The position numbers and the translations under genes were made by a program. Positions 1 to 9,079 of a stretch of DNA of 64,000 nucleotides are shown piece by piece (position 1 is the first letter of the stretch; each line of letters begins with the position of its first letter). A model generated the notes under the pieces. It was not told where the DNA came from, made no database searches, and saw only the letters and a program-made list of their open reading frames with translations. The DNA comes from Photobacterium marinum (GTDB taxonomy: Bacteria; Pseudomonadota; Gammaproteobacteria; Enterobacterales; Vibrionaceae). Location: positions 1 to 64,000 of the forward strand of contig NZ_AMZO01000006.1 of NCBI RefSeq assembly GCF_000331515.1, read 5' to 3'.

Positions 1-10
1 CCATCTCTCC
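1..10 (-). tRNA. partial tRNA-Ser (5' end only)
   Basis: These ten bases equal, on the minus strand, the first ten bases of the complete tRNA-Ser at 376-466. The upstream sequence (positions 11-55) is also nearly the same as that upstream of the complete gene. I read this as the 5' end of a second tRNA-Ser copy whose body lies left of the window. Confidence 0.7.
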
Positions 11-23
11 GTAAGTGCGGTGA

Positions 24-52
24 ATAATACTGGGCTAATTAAACCCTGTAAA
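24..52 (-). promoter_or_regulatory. sigma-70 promoter of the truncated tRNA-Ser
   Basis: On the minus strand there is a -35 TTTACA (47-52) and a -10 TATTAT (24-29) separated by 17 bp. It ends about 13 bp before the tRNA 5' end and matches the promoter of the complete copy at 480-508. Confidence 0.65.
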
Positions 53-225
53 CCCTTTTTTTATAAAAAAAACCTTCCTGCTCAACCATTAAACAAAGCA
101 AGAGTATTTCATCAATAAATAAACAGAATTGATTTACCTCGCGACGAAGGGACGAGAGTCAATTGCCCAACATTCCAAGGGTATTCAGTGTCCATAGGCA
201 GACACAAAATTAACACATACGAAAA

Positions 226-249
226 AGCCCCTGTCTTTCGACAGGGGCT
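226..249 (-). terminator. rho-independent terminator of the tRNA-Ser/Asp operon
   Basis: Perfect 10-bp stem AGCCCCTGTC / GACAGGGGCT with a 4-base loop. On the minus strand it is followed by a T run (positions 225-222). It lies directly downstream of tRNA-Asp. Confidence 0.85.
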
Positions 250-257
250 TTAATCAG

Positions 258-334
258 TGGCGGAGCGGACGGGACTCGAACCCGCGACCCCCGGCGTGAC
301 AGGCCGGTATTCTAACCAACTGAACTACCGCTCC
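258..334 (-). tRNA. tRNA-Asp (GTC)
   Basis: 77-nt cloverleaf on the minus strand, starting GGAGCGGTAG and ending in an encoded CCA, with anticodon GTC in the loop CTGTCAC and T-arm GGTTCGAGTC. It lies 41 nt after tRNA-Ser without a promoter between them, so the two are probably one transcript that ends at 226-249. Confidence 0.95.
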
Positions 335-375
335 AATTCTGTATGAAGCCCGGCTTGCGCCCAACCTCTAGAATG

Positions 376-466
376 TGGCGGAGAGATAGGGATTTGAACC
401 CTAGATACGCTACAAACGTATGCCGGTTTTCAAGACCGGTGCTTTCAACCACTCAGCCATCTCTCC
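376..466 (-). tRNA. tRNA-Ser (TGA)
   Basis: 91-nt class II tRNA on the minus strand with the long variable arm typical of serine tRNAs, anticodon TGA (CTTGAAAA), T-arm GGTTCAAATC and an encoded CCA. It is the first gene of a two-tRNA operon; a second copy starts at the window edge (1-10). Confidence 0.95.
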
Positions 467-479
467 GTAAGTACGGCAA

Positions 480-508
480 ATAATACTGTGCTATTTAAAT
501 GCTGTAAA
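480..508 (-). promoter_or_regulatory. sigma-70 promoter of the tRNA-Ser/Asp operon
   Basis: Minus-strand -35 TTTACA (503-508), 17-bp spacer and -10 TATTAT (480-485), about 13 bp upstream of the mature tRNA 5' end. Confidence 0.75.
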
Positions 509-593
509 CCCTCAAAATCACTAACCGCTCATCTTTTGTGCCCAAAAAGCCGCATCCGATCATTCCTCAGTCAAAAGAACCCAAAATAAATAG

Positions 594-630
594 AAAAGCC
601 CCCGAACAATGATGTTTTGGGGGCTTTTTT
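594..630 (-). terminator. terminator downstream of the C69 peptidase
   Basis: Stem AAAAGCCCCC / GGGGGCTTTT with a loop of about 13 bases. It has A/T runs on both sides, so it could work in both directions. It lies 17 bp after the minus-strand peptidase stop and separates that gene from the tRNA promoter. Confidence 0.8.
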
Positions 631-646
631 TCTAATCAGGTAACCT

Positions 647-2119
647 TTACAGGCTCATGATTTTTTTGAACTCTTCTTCAGAGTATTTCTTTTCTGTACT
701 CTTAGTCAGGTCTGTCATCATCTTATAGCGAATTTCTGTCGCCATTGATAATGTACGCTGCAGCTGGCCGTATGAATAATCAGAAGCCATGTTAAGCGCA
801 GCCTGCTTGTCTGACTTATAAAGCGACGTCAGCGTCATATCCAAATTGCTGACCTGCTTGTACAGTTTTGATTCTTCCTTATCCCATGTTTCTTTCAGCA
901 TTGGCAGGTACTTATCAGGATTTGCTGATGCCAGTGCTGTCAGGCTACGGAACTGCCAGTAAGCCGACTGATCGGTGTACGTATCGCTACCTGTCTGATA
1001 AGGCGTTGGATACTCCTGCAGACTAGAGTAGATTGGTACTAAAACCGATTCAGGCAATACACCGAAGCTCTGCCAGATCAGGCCCTGAAGCTCAAACGGC
1101 ATTTCTTTACGAAGCTGAATAATGTGGGATTCAAGCTGGCGATCAACACGAATCGGACGCTTGGCTTTCGCTTCAAGCTCTGTACCCTTATAAGTCGCAC
1201 TCAGCACTTCAGCTACGTCATTGACTGAAATCTTCTGATCCGGCTTCATAAACAGCGGATACTGATCTTGGCGGGTTGCCTGTTTTTCAGATGATGTCAG
1301 CATCTTCTGCCCCAACCACTCACGGTCAGTGTTATAGAGATCCCCTGTCACACCAAAGGCTTTAGCAAAATTAAATGACTTCGCATTTGGTTTGTCCAGC
1401 AACTGATGCTCTTTAACAAACGCCATCAAACCTTTTGAATGCATCACATCTTTGCTGCTTAGATTAACGCCATGAACGCGCAAGCCATTTGCAATCATTG
1501 CGTAGCTGTCATCCGGCACTTTCACTGCAATCCAGTGATGACCTGAACCGATTTCCACCAGCCATGCTTCGTTCACATCAGCAATGTAAAGGCTATTACC
1601 TTCACCGGCACCATACTGTTCAACATATTTGCCCAGCAGCGCAACCCCTTCCTTAGCTGTTTTCACCTGAGGTAGGATCAACGTCGGGATCACCGCTTCA
1701 ATCACTCCATTTTCTACCAATGGATCGGCTTTCTGAGCTTTGTCATTTACTTCCGCACTGGTGGTAGCTGAAATCGCAACATTGTATTCGTTAATACCGC
1801 GCTCTTCGTAAAACTTGCCATGGCTATCTACCGTATTCGCATCCCAGTCCGGAATTGCAGAATATGCATAAAATTGCTCCGGCATTGGAACAACCAGGCC
1901 ATTCCCCAGTTTCCAATCACCAGCTTCATTTTTCTGTGCTGGACGAAACGCAAGGTGTTTATTCCAGTTATTAACACCGAAATCTTCGTTACGGGCAATC
2001 ATGATACTGCCGTCAACGGAAGCGCCTTTACCCACAATCAGGCCAGTACACGCATTAGCACTCATACTGAGTGCAGACAGAATTGCAGCAGAGACAAGAG
2101 TCAAAGACATTTTGTTCAT
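647..2119 (-). CDS. secreted C69-family dipeptidase
   Basis: 490-residue protein of peptidase family C69 (PepD-like, Ntn-hydrolase fold). Residues 1-23 form a signal peptide (hydrophobic stretch, ANA cleavage), leaving Cys24 as the mature N-terminus in CTGLIVGKGAS. In this family the N-terminal Cys is the nucleophile. The motif IARNEDFG and a long conserved C-terminal half match dipeptidases that hydrolyse short peptides. The start at 2119 is preferred over one ten codons upstream because GGAGA sits 8 nt before it and the signal peptide then begins MNKMSL. The gene stands alone with its own terminator. Export to the periplasm is inferred; the exact substrate is unknown. Confidence 0.85.
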   Translation of the reverse strand: MNKMSLTLVSAAILSALSMSANACTGLIVGKGASVDGSIMIARNEDFGVNNWNKHLAFRPAQKNEAGDWKLGNGLVVPMPEQFYAYSAIPDWDANTVDSHGKFYEERGINEYNVAISATTSAEVNDKAQKADPLVENGVIEAVIPTLILPQVKTAKEGVALLGKYVEQYGAGEGNSLYIADVNEAWLVEIGSGHHWIAVKVPDDSYAMIANGLRVHGVNLSSKDVMHSKGLMAFVKEHQLLDKPNAKSFNFAKAFGVTGDLYNTDREWLGQKMLTSSEKQATRQDQYPLFMKPDQKISVNDVAEVLSATYKGTELEAKAKRPIRVDRQLESHIIQLRKEMPFELQGLIWQSFGVLPESVLVPIYSSLQEYPTPYQTGSDTYTDQSAYWQFRSLTALASANPDKYLPMLKETWDKEESKLYKQVSNLDMTLTSLYKSDKQAALNMASDYSYGQLQRTLSMATEIRYKMMTDLTKSTEKKYSEEEFKKIMSL

Positions 2120-2390
2120 CGTAAATCTCCATATTCGGGGAAAATCCAAGTGAATAATAATTCACAATAAATGCATTAATTACTTATTTATGCTAATTAT
2201 GTCAATAACTAACGCTATCGCAGTCTATATTTCTATCTAATTGTTTGTTGTTTAGCCGATCACGCTACTGAAATTGGGATTTTCGGAATAATCAATAACA
2301 TGATCACTTCGATGTTTATTCTCGATTGCAGGTTGCTTCAGGAGAGATTTGATTTAGAAATTGAGTGGTAAGAAAGGCTGAGTTGAAAAT

Positions 2391-2420
2391 GTCCATACCG
2401 GCAAAGCAGCAGGTATGGAC
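2391..2420 (-). terminator. probable terminator of the chemoreceptor/SBP operon
   Basis: 9-bp stem GTCCATACC / GGTATGGAC with a 12-base loop, followed on the minus strand by ATTTTC. It is 11 bp past the stop of the solute-binding gene. The T run is short, so confidence is moderate. Confidence 0.5.
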
Positions 2421-2430
2421 GGATATAGTT

Positions 2431-3198
2431 TTACTGCTCGTTAAACGGGAAGGTTTCCCAATCCCACTTATTATAAAGTTGTTGGATTTCACCCGACTTA
2501 AGCAATTGAGGGAAACGTTCGTCAAAGATGTCTTTTAGCTGACGTCCGCGCTCATTGTTACTAAATGCCATGTACAAATTAAGCTGCATGATCGGTTTGA
2601 TTTCATAATCAGCCTCATTGAAATAGCCTTTTTCAATCTCTTCTTCCAGTTCTTCCTTGGCGTCCAGAAAGAAATCCAGACGTCCTGCCTCAAGCAACTT
2701 AATCGCCTGTTTTCTTGACTTGTATTCCTTGTTTTTAAACTTGGTATCCATATAGTCGTTATAGCCGTAGCCCTTAATCCAGCCCACATTTTTCCCGGCA
2801 AGACTTTGTTCCCCCAGCCAGTTCAGGGCATCATTTTTCTTATAAAGAGCCGAAACCAGATCTGCATCAAAATGCCATTGAGGATACAACACACCATCAA
2901 CTTCATCAGAATATGCACCAAGCCAGGCATCCGCTTTTTCTTGCTTCACCAAAGAAATGCTTCGCGCGTAAGAGGTTGTGCTGTAATTAACCCGGATACC
3001 CAGGGGTTCATAAACCAGCCGCATAATATCCCAGTAAAGACCACTGCCATCCTCTAGAGTGGCATCTTCCCACGCCTCACTTACTAAATTAACGTCAGCA
3101 GGATACTCTGCGGCAACAGTGCTCAGGGAAGAAAGTCCCAAAGCGAATACCGATACCGCCAGTATCAGTTTATGTTTGAACTCTTCTATCATATTCAT
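2431..3198 (-). CDS. periplasmic solute-binding protein, family 3
   Basis: 255 residues with a signal peptide (basic FKHK, hydrophobic 11-26, STVAA cleavage near residue 30) followed by an SBP_bac_3-type domain: VNLVSEAWEDAT at the start, a PLGI segment, KQEKADAWLGAY and a late LLKSGEIQQLYNKW helix. Such domains bind amino acids or similar small solutes. The start at 3198 has AAGGA six bases upstream; an alternative start at 3240 overlaps the chemoreceptor stop as ATGA and would add 14 residues before the signal peptide. There are no ABC transporter genes beside it and it follows a chemoreceptor, so a sensory role (ligand presentation) is a reasonable inference. Confidence 0.75.
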   Translation of the reverse strand: MNMIEEFKHKLILAVSVFALGLSSLSTVAAEYPADVNLVSEAWEDATLEDGSGLYWDIMRLVYEPLGIRVNYSTTSYARSISLVKQEKADAWLGAYSDEVDGVLYPQWHFDADLVSALYKKNDALNWLGEQSLAGKNVGWIKGYGYNDYMDTKFKNKEYKSRKQAIKLLEAGRLDFFLDAKEELEEEIEKGYFNEADYEIKPIMQLNLYMAFSNNERGRQLKDIFDERFPQLLKSGEIQQLYNKWDWETFPFNEQ

Positions 3199-3236
3199 TG
3201 TTAATCCTTTCTCATGAATCAGGCTAAAAGCAAATC

Positions 3237-4760
3237 TCATACCTTGAAGTGGGCAATTTGCTGTTGAAGTTCTGTTGCCAGCTGCGCGGAATCATGACTG
3301 AGCTGCTCAGTATTAACCGCGCGATCCACCGTTTCCCGGCTCAACTGCAAAATAGTTTCAACTATTTGATTGATCTCTTTCACCGCATAACTCTGCTCTT
3401 CTGAGGCGCTAGCAGTCTCATTGCTCATTTGAGATACCGTGCAGATTGCCGGCGTGATTCTACTGATCGATGTCTCTGCATCAGATGCTTCATCAACAAC
3501 TAGCTGAACATGTTCCAATGCTTCTACCATCACATTTACTGCATCCTTAGAACCGTTTTGTAGCCGTTCAATAATTTGAGTGATTTCGTCTGTCGAATCC
3601 TGAGTTCGCATTGCCAATGAGCGCACCTCTTCAGCCACAACAGCAAAACCTCTCCCCTGCTCCCCGGCCCGAGCTGCCTCAATAGCAGCATTCAAAGCCA
3701 AAAGATTAGTTTTGTCGGCAATATCTTTAATCACCACTGTCACAGTACCGATTTGCTCACCGTCTTCGGCCAGTTCCTGAAGTACCTCGGTTGTTCGCTG
3801 AACTTTTTCTGCTAACGCTTCAATGTTCTTGACCGCTTGATTAACCACCTGGCAACTGTGTTCCGCTAGTTTCTGCACCTGATCAGCCGAATCAGAGGTA
3901 GATATTGCCCCCTGCGCGACTTTTTCATTCGCCTGGCTCATTTGCATAATGGCTTCCGCAATAGTGTGGATACCATCCATTTGTCTATGGAGATCATCAT
4001 TTGTTTCATGACTTACCGATACCGTAGCACTCACACTGCTTAACACCGACTCAGAGAGTCGCGATACCTGACCAATAATTTGTTGCAACCGGCAGATGAA
4101 GTTGTTGATCCCTTCCCCAACCAGGCTGATTTCATCACCGGAGTCAGTATTAAGCCGTTGCCGAAAATCCCCACTTTTTGTGATTTCCACTGTCGTTTGA
4201 ATGTTTTTACGAAGAGGAGACAGCACGACATGATTAACCAGCAGCATCATCAACGCTGTAATTGCAATTTCCAGCAATACAATCTCGATCGCTAGTTCAC
4301 GAAGAAACTGTTGCAGTTTGTTATGAACCAAACTGTCATCAATATAAATTGTTACTTCACCAACAGATTGCTGACCGTTGCCATCGTCATAATGCAGTAA
4401 TGACTGAAGACTATACGAGTTTGAGGATGGTGCCGCGCTAACATCGACAATACTGCCATCTGGTGACTTCGCTCTGAACAACATAAGTTCGCCATCACTC
4501 TTTACAGCAATGGCTGCCATAAAATCGGCATTCATCTCTAAATCAACACTTTCAGCCAGAAATTCGAGATCAAAATTCCATACCGATTCCGGCAAGCTGA
4601 GCTGTAACCGCTGAAGGCTGTTCTCAGTTCTAACCTGAAGTTGCTGAAAAAGCTGAGAACGCGTTTCATTATAGCTCATCCAGCCAAAACCCGCTAAAAA
4701 GCCTGCCACAACAAGGACAAAAGGGGCAATGATCCTTAATTGAATACTCTTTACGTTCAT
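3237..4760 (-). CDS. methyl-accepting chemotaxis protein
   Basis: 507-residue transmembrane chemoreceptor. TM1 is about residues 10-28, a roughly 125-residue periplasmic ligand domain follows, TM2 is about 157-177, then HAMP and a cytoplasmic signalling domain with the conserved hairpin tip ([20 protein letters not shown]). The periplasmic domain has no family that I can name. Its stop overlaps an in-frame ATG of the solute-binding gene by ATGA, so the two genes are probably one operon and the binding protein may be its ligand adaptor (inference). CheR/CheB/CheW genes are not in the window. Confidence 0.9.
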   Translation of the reverse strand: MNVKSIQLRIIAPFVLVVAGFLAGFGWMSYNETRSQLFQQLQVRTENSLQRLQLSLPESVWNFDLEFLAESVDLEMNADFMAAIAVKSDGELMLFRAKSPDGSIVDVSAAPSSNSYSLQSLLHYDDGNGQQSVGEVTIYIDDSLVHNKLQQFLRELAIEIVLLEIAITALMMLLVNHVVLSPLRKNIQTTVEITKSGDFRQRLNTDSGDEISLVGEGINNFICRLQQIIGQVSRLSESVLSSVSATVSVSHETNDDLHRQMDGIHTIAEAIMQMSQANEKVAQGAISTSDSADQVQKLAEHSCQVVNQAVKNIEALAEKVQRTTEVLQELAEDGEQIGTVTVVIKDIADKTNLLALNAAIEAARAGEQGRGFAVVAEEVRSLAMRTQDSTDEITQIIERLQNGSKDAVNVMVEALEHVQLVVDEASDAETSISRITPAICTVSQMSNETASASEEQSYAVKEINQIVETILQLSRETVDRAVNTEQLSHDSAQLATELQQQIAHFKV

Positions 4761-5310
4761 AGGACACCTGTATTGAATTTATTATTCGCTACAGTCTGCT
4801 CACGTCAGAGATACGACAAAACTTAAAATGAGCAAATGGCAGCCGCCCGTACAACTAAGATCCTTATCCATAAAGAACCTTACGTTTTTATTCCTATTTC
4901 ACAATAACCACACATTGCACACGGTTACATATCAATGGTGGACTAAAAAAAGAAAGCATCAAGGAAGGAAACCGATGAAATCATTTAATATGAGACCATG
5001 ATCGATATTCACACAACTGCGCATTTAAGCATGCTCTCTCATCTCTAATTCAATCCCCCCGTTTCCTATTTTCAGCGCTAAGAGTTGTTAGAAAGGCACT
5101 CGTGACTTGTTTTAAAGACAAAAACACATAACTCTCCTAAAAAACGCATGTTTTTTAAGCGTTAAAAAATTCACATTTTGAAAAAAATTTACATACCAAT
5201 TTTTAGACAAAAAAGTCCTTAAAATCAGCAATGTATTCGCTAAAGGTATTAATCGGTTGTAATTTTTTGTCATAAACAAATGAAATGGTTAGACCAGATT
5301 ACACAAAAAC
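4761..5310. other. AT-rich intergenic region
   Basis: About 550 bp upstream of two divergent genes, AT-rich with many A/T runs. No ORF with a ribosome-binding site and no convincing RNA gene were seen. It must contain the promoters of the chemoreceptor operon and of the gene at 5362. Confidence 0.5.
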
Positions 5311-5326
5311 CGTGATATCTTTCACA
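5311..5326 (+). promoter_or_regulatory. CRP-type binding site
   Basis: GTGA-TATCTT-TCAC is an exact GTGA-N6-TCAC CRP core with flanking A. It is centred about 43 bp upstream of the ATG of the gene at 5362. It suggests cAMP-CRP control of the three-gene cluster that follows, but no experiment supports this. Confidence 0.5.
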
Positions 5327-5361
5327 AAATCAACTGACCACGTTAACAATAAGGAATAATA

Positions 5362-5682
5362 ATGATCATCTTCAATGTTGATTCAATGAACCTGATCTGC
5401 AACACGCTACAGAAAACACCAAAGCAACAATTCAATACATTCTTCTTCAACGACGGATGTCAAAATCACCAGGTTGCTGATTTCACAACCCTTGAAGAAT
5501 ACTTCGATGTACATGGTATGAGTCAGGCGATCACAACTGGTTATAAAATCACCTTTATCGGTGGTGGTGAGCTAGTTACAAAAATGGATGGTGAAAGCCT
5601 GCAGGTAATGCCATTCACATGCCAGCCTGAAACTAAAGCTGATTATGGTATCAGCACGAAAGTATCAAAATACATGTTCTGA
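5362..5682 (+). CDS. small protein of unknown function (106 aa)
   Basis: 106 residues, no signal peptide and no membrane segment; starts MIIFNVDSMN and has three cysteines (residues 13, 33 and 86) and a glycine-rich FIGGGELV segment. I do not recognise a family. The start has AAGGA seven bases upstream. A CRP-type site lies just upstream. The gene at 5826 follows after 143 bp, containing a weak hairpin (TTCTGAT / ATCAGAA) right after the stop but no T run, so read-through into the next two genes is possible. Confidence 0.7.
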   Translation: MIIFNVDSMNLICNTLQKTPKQQFNTFFFNDGCQNHQVADFTTLEEYFDVHGMSQAITTGYKITFIGGGELVTKMDGESLQVMPFTCQPETKADYGISTKVSKYMF

Positions 5683-5825
5683 TTTTCTATCAGAAAACAT
5701 AAAAAATGGCGCGTGATGGTTATCAAAAGAGAAGAAGAAAATCAGTCAGCAGGAAGCAAATCATAGCGCCAAAGCAACTCATCATCTTCAGTTCCAGCGC
5801 TTAACAGAGATATCATGAGGTTTAA

Positions 5826-6107
5826 ATGTCATTAACGAACCAATCTGCTCCGTTAAAAAAAATGCTGTCGCTTTGCGAAAAGCTCAAACTAAATATCAAC
5901 GATGACATTGTTAAATTCTGCATTGCTGCCGTTTTAATGTGCGGCAAACGGCATGATATCAACTACGAACATGCCTTGTTATCAGCCTATAATTCGCCTT
6001 CAATAATCCTAATGAATGCATTGCAAGGAACAAGGGAATATCAACTCTTTCTCAAAGCGCTGAACTTCGAAATTAAGCAATACGTAAACCACAGCCCGAG
6101 CTTTTAA
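5826..6107 (+). CDS. small protein of unknown function (93 aa)
   Basis: 93 residues, predicted mostly helical and soluble, with three cysteines (two in the span KFCIAAVLMC). No family recognised. GAGG stands six bases before the ATG. It ends only 9 bp before the Tpx-like gene, which has its own GAGG, so these two are almost certainly co-transcribed. Function unknown; the shared operon suggests a joint role with the catalytically dead Tpx homologue. Confidence 0.7.
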   Translation: MSLTNQSAPLKKMLSLCEKLKLNINDDIVKFCIAAVLMCGKRHDINYEHALLSAYNSPSIILMNALQGTREYQLFLKALNFEIKQYVNHSPSF

Positions 6108-6116
6108 GAGGATTGT

Positions 6117-6659
6117 ATGTCTATTGCATCGCACAAAGTTGATGGCCTCGCCTGTAAATTTCCTAATGCAGGAACTCAGGCTCCATGCTTTATCCTTGCG
6201 GACAACAGTAACACCGATATATCCCTTTCCGATTTAGAAGGAAAAAATATACTGCTCAACATTATTCCTTCTATTCATATTGCCGAATGGGCACAATCAC
6301 TACGCGATTTGAATCTGCTAGCTGGCAGGAACAAGCATATCCACTGCTTGTGCCTTTCAGCCGATCTACCTTTCGCCATTGAGCAATTCTGTCAAAAGGA
6401 AGGGCTCGACTATATCCATACCGCCAGCTTCTTCCGGGATCCGGTTTTCACTGAAAACTATGGACTCCAAATTAATACCGGAGCTTTAAAGGGAATGTCA
6501 GCACCAGCGGTGATCTGTCTTAATACAGAAGGAACCATTATCTATAGTCGTAAGTTCCCCCATGACAACTTACTCCATGACGATAAGCTAAACGGCTTTC
6601 GTGAAGCGATTAAAGCGCTCTCGTTACAACCTAATGTCCAAGCCGAGTTTACAGTGTAA
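6117..6659 (+). CDS. thiol peroxidase (Tpx)-like protein lacking catalytic residues
   Basis: 180 residues that align along the whole length with atypical 2-Cys peroxiredoxin Tpx (FPNAG start, LNIIPSI, CLSADLPFAIEQFCQKEGL, LKGMSAPAV). In Tpx the motif PSIDTGVC holds the catalytic Thr and the peroxidatic Cys; here it reads PSIHIAEW, so Thr is Ile55 and Cys is Trp58. The conserved Arg of LAARAV is Pro130. The resolving Cys position is kept (Cys92). It therefore cannot work as a normal peroxidase and is probably a pseudoenzyme with a binding or regulatory role (inference). No signal peptide. A functional Tpx is not in this window. Confidence 0.8.
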   Translation: MSIASHKVDGLACKFPNAGTQAPCFILADNSNTDISLSDLEGKNILLNIIPSIHIAEWAQSLRDLNLLAGRNKHIHCLCLSADLPFAIEQFCQKEGLDYIHTASFFRDPVFTENYGLQINTGALKGMSAPAVICLNTEGTIIYSRKFPHDNLLHDDKLNGFREAIKALSLQPNVQAEFTV

Positions 6660-6704
6660 AAACGAAAGTGTTCCCGCCCGATTCAAACGGGACATCCCAC
6701 GCTT

Positions 6705-7190
6705 TTATTTAACTGACAAAGACAAAATATGCTGAGGCCCCACTGGACCGCCTAGATAAAGTTGCTGTGTATCGACAAAGCCACAAGCTAAATACAAAGC
6801 TCTCGCTTTGGGGTTTCTCACATTTACTGTTAGCACTAGTTTTTCACTTTGTGGATAGTTGTCTTTCACAAAAGGACCAAGCTGAAAGCACGCTTCTTTA
6901 CCATATCCCTTTCCCTGGCGAGCTTTATCAATAAAGAAAGATCGTAACCCTAAATCGCCATAAGTCCGGAATGTCTGATGATTGGCAAAACTACGATCAA
7001 TAAGAAAGAAACCGATCACCAGCTCTTCTGCATCTGTTTCCTTCAGACAAATAACATAAAAATCTTCTTCTGCTTTTTTCTCTGTCCAGGTATCAGATAC
7101 AGGCAGCACAAACTCAGCCTGAGATTCAGTTACTGATAGCCCGCATAATATCTCATAGTCACTTTCTGTTGCTTTCCTAAGCTCCAACAT
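6705..7190 (-). CDS. GNAT-family N-acetyltransferase
   Basis: 161 residues with the GNAT fold: N-terminal LRKATESDYEIL, the acetyl-CoA loop RQGKGYGKEA (motif A) and the late strand/helix NPKARALYLACGFV (motif B). The substrate cannot be told. The start at 7190 is chosen because GGAGGAAAT immediately precedes it; an upstream in-frame ATG adds eight residues with no gain. It is convergent with the Tpx-like gene and divergent from dlsT. Confidence 0.85.
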   Translation of the reverse strand: MLELRKATESDYEILCGLSVTESQAEFVLPVSDTWTEKKAEEDFYVICLKETDAEELVIGFFLIDRSFANHQTFRTYGDLGLRSFFIDKARQGKGYGKEACFQLGPFVKDNYPQSEKLVLTVNVRNPKARALYLACGFVDTQQLYLGGPVGPQHILSLSVK

Positions 7191-7653
7191 ATTTCCTCCA
7201 TAAATTAACCCCAAACCACACCCAACAAGACTAATGCATTAGATGGAATATAAGAAACCAAAACCTAAATGATCTTTTTGTGATTTTTCTCTTGATTTAA
7301 AACTCACCCAACCTGTTCCAATTGTTCATTTTTTGACTGGATTTTTGAACTAAATCATGCTCTTATGGCTCACCATCTGTGGCGGACACGATTTAAATCA
7401 AAAAAGATAAAATCCTTTTATGCGTCAGCCATTTTGAGAGAAATATTTTCTAATTCGAACGTCATATTTCTATCTGAGGGAATTTTTTTCTCCCTTAACG
7501 AGCGTATGCTATCGATAAGCATCAGAAAAAAGTGAAAAAAAATGCATGCTGATTTCATAGAACAGCAACGGCAAACAATCACATCAATTCGGGTGTTATC
7601 GCAAAAAAAATAAGAAATATGACCCTACATCGATTTATGGCTGGAGAATCATA
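7191..7653. other. intergenic region upstream of dlsT
   Basis: About 460 bp between divergent genes. It contains ACGAT-TTAA-ATCAA at 7388-7401, a half-conserved FNR-like box, and long A/T runs closer to dlsT. No ORF or RNA gene was recognised. Confidence 0.4.
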
Positions 7654-8985
7654 ATGGCCGATTTACTGAATGCTGAGCAGTCAGCACAAACAAGCTATCA
7701 ACCCGCTTTGCATGGCAAAGCAGACATGACAGAACAGGAATGGAAAGAAGCGATCAAGTTCGACAGCGTCGATATCGGCTGGATCGTGATGAGCATCGGT
7801 ATGGCCATCGGTGCGGGGATCGTTTTCCTTCCGGTACAGGTGGGCGTAATGGGACTTTGGGTATTCCTTTTGTCTTCCGTTATCGGCTACCCAGCAATGT
7901 ACATGTTCCAAAAGCTGTTCATTAACACCTTGGCGGAATCCAAGAAATGTACTGACTACCCAGGTATTATTTCAGGTTACCTCGGCAAAAACTGGGGGAT
8001 CCTATTAGGTGTGCTTTACTTCATCATGCTGGTGATCTGGGTTTTGGTTTACTCGCTTGCCGTGACCAACGACAGCGCGTCATACCTGCATACCTACGGT
8101 GTTACCGAAGGTCATCTGAATGACAACGTATTCTATGGTCTTGCCCTGATCTGTGCGTTGGCTTTTATCGGTTCCAAAGGTGAAAAGCTGCTATTTAAAC
8201 TGTCCGGTTTTATGGCAATTACTGTTTTATCACTAGTTGCCGTGATGGGTATCCTGCTCGTTGCCCGCTGGGATCTTGCTAACATTCCGGCAGTCGGCGA
8301 CATCGGCCCGATGATCAAAGATGCCATCATCACCCTGCCATTCACCCTGACTTCAATTTTGTTCATCCAGTCTCTGAGTCCGATGGTGATTTCATACCGT
8401 TCACATGAAAAGTCCATCGAAGTAGCACGTTATAAAGCAACCCGAGCAATGAAGATTGCTTTCTTCTTGCTATTTTTTATCGTGTTCTTCTTTGCTGTTT
8501 CTTTCACTCTGGCGATCAGCCAGGAGCAAGCAACAGAAGCCATGCACAAAAACATCTCAGCACTGGCAATTATCGCTAGCTACTTCCCAGGCAGTTGGGC
8601 AACAATCACTGGTATCATAATCAACATCTTCGCGGTTGTTACTTCATTCTTTGGCGTATTTCTGGCTTTCCAGGAAGCATGCCGCGGCCTGGCGATGAAC
8701 GTGCTGCTGCGTAAATTCAAAGAATCACAGATCAACGTAGCTCTGGTAAACAAACTAGTCACCCTGTTCATCATTCTGCTGGCATGGGGTGCAATTGCTA
8801 TTAATGCTCCGATCCTGTCATTCACTTCTGTCTGCAGCCCGGTCTTCGGTCTGGTTGGCTGTCTGATCCCGGCTTACCTGGTATACAAGGTTCCGCATCT
8901 GGCGAAATACAAAGGCATGGCAACCAACATCATTATCTTTACCGGTATCCTGCTGTGTATCTCTCCACTGCTGGCATTCCTGTAA
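7654..8985 (+). CDS. dlsT: HAAAP-family serine (cysteine) permease DlsT/YhaO
   Basis: 443 residues, the same length as E. coli YhaO (DlsT, also called CyuP), and near-identical in long stretches such as MSIGMAIGAGIVFLPVQVG, SYLGKNWGILLG-like regions and LTSILFIQ. About 11 membrane helices; hydroxy/aromatic amino acid permease family, inner membrane. E. coli DlsT takes up D/L-serine and the gene lies beside a cysteine desulfidase; no such gene is next to it here. GGAG stands 11 bases before the ATG. A bidirectional terminator follows. Confidence 0.88.
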   Translation: MADLLNAEQSAQTSYQPALHGKADMTEQEWKEAIKFDSVDIGWIVMSIGMAIGAGIVFLPVQVGVMGLWVFLLSSVIGYPAMYMFQKLFINTLAESKKCTDYPGIISGYLGKNWGILLGVLYFIMLVIWVLVYSLAVTNDSASYLHTYGVTEGHLNDNVFYGLALICALAFIGSKGEKLLFKLSGFMAITVLSLVAVMGILLVARWDLANIPAVGDIGPMIKDAIITLPFTLTSILFIQSLSPMVISYRSHEKSIEVARYKATRAMKIAFFLLFFIVFFFAVSFTLAISQEQATEAMHKNISALAIIASYFPGSWATITGIIINIFAVVTSFFGVFLAFQEACRGLAMNVLLRKFKESQINVALVNKLVTLFIILLAWGAIAINAPILSFTSVCSPVFGLVGCLIPAYLVYKVPHLAKYKGMATNIIIFTGILLCISPLLAFL

Positions 8986-9026
8986 ATAAACCATCGGCTA
9001 AGCAAACAGCTGAATAGCCCAAAAAC

Positions 9027-9062
9027 AAAAAACCCGCTTGGTTAACCGAAGCGGGTTTTTTA
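9027..9062. terminator. bidirectional terminator between dlsT and dbpA
   Basis: Stem AAACCCGCTT / AAGCGGGTTT with an A run before and a T run after, placed between two convergent genes, so it can serve both. Confidence 0.85.
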
Positions 9063-9079
9063 ATATCATTTTTTGGCCA

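Noticed and set aside
6661-6712. Terminator between the Tpx-like and GNAT genes
   Set aside because: TTCCCG / CGGGA can pair but with a bulge and a large loop, and without a clean T run.
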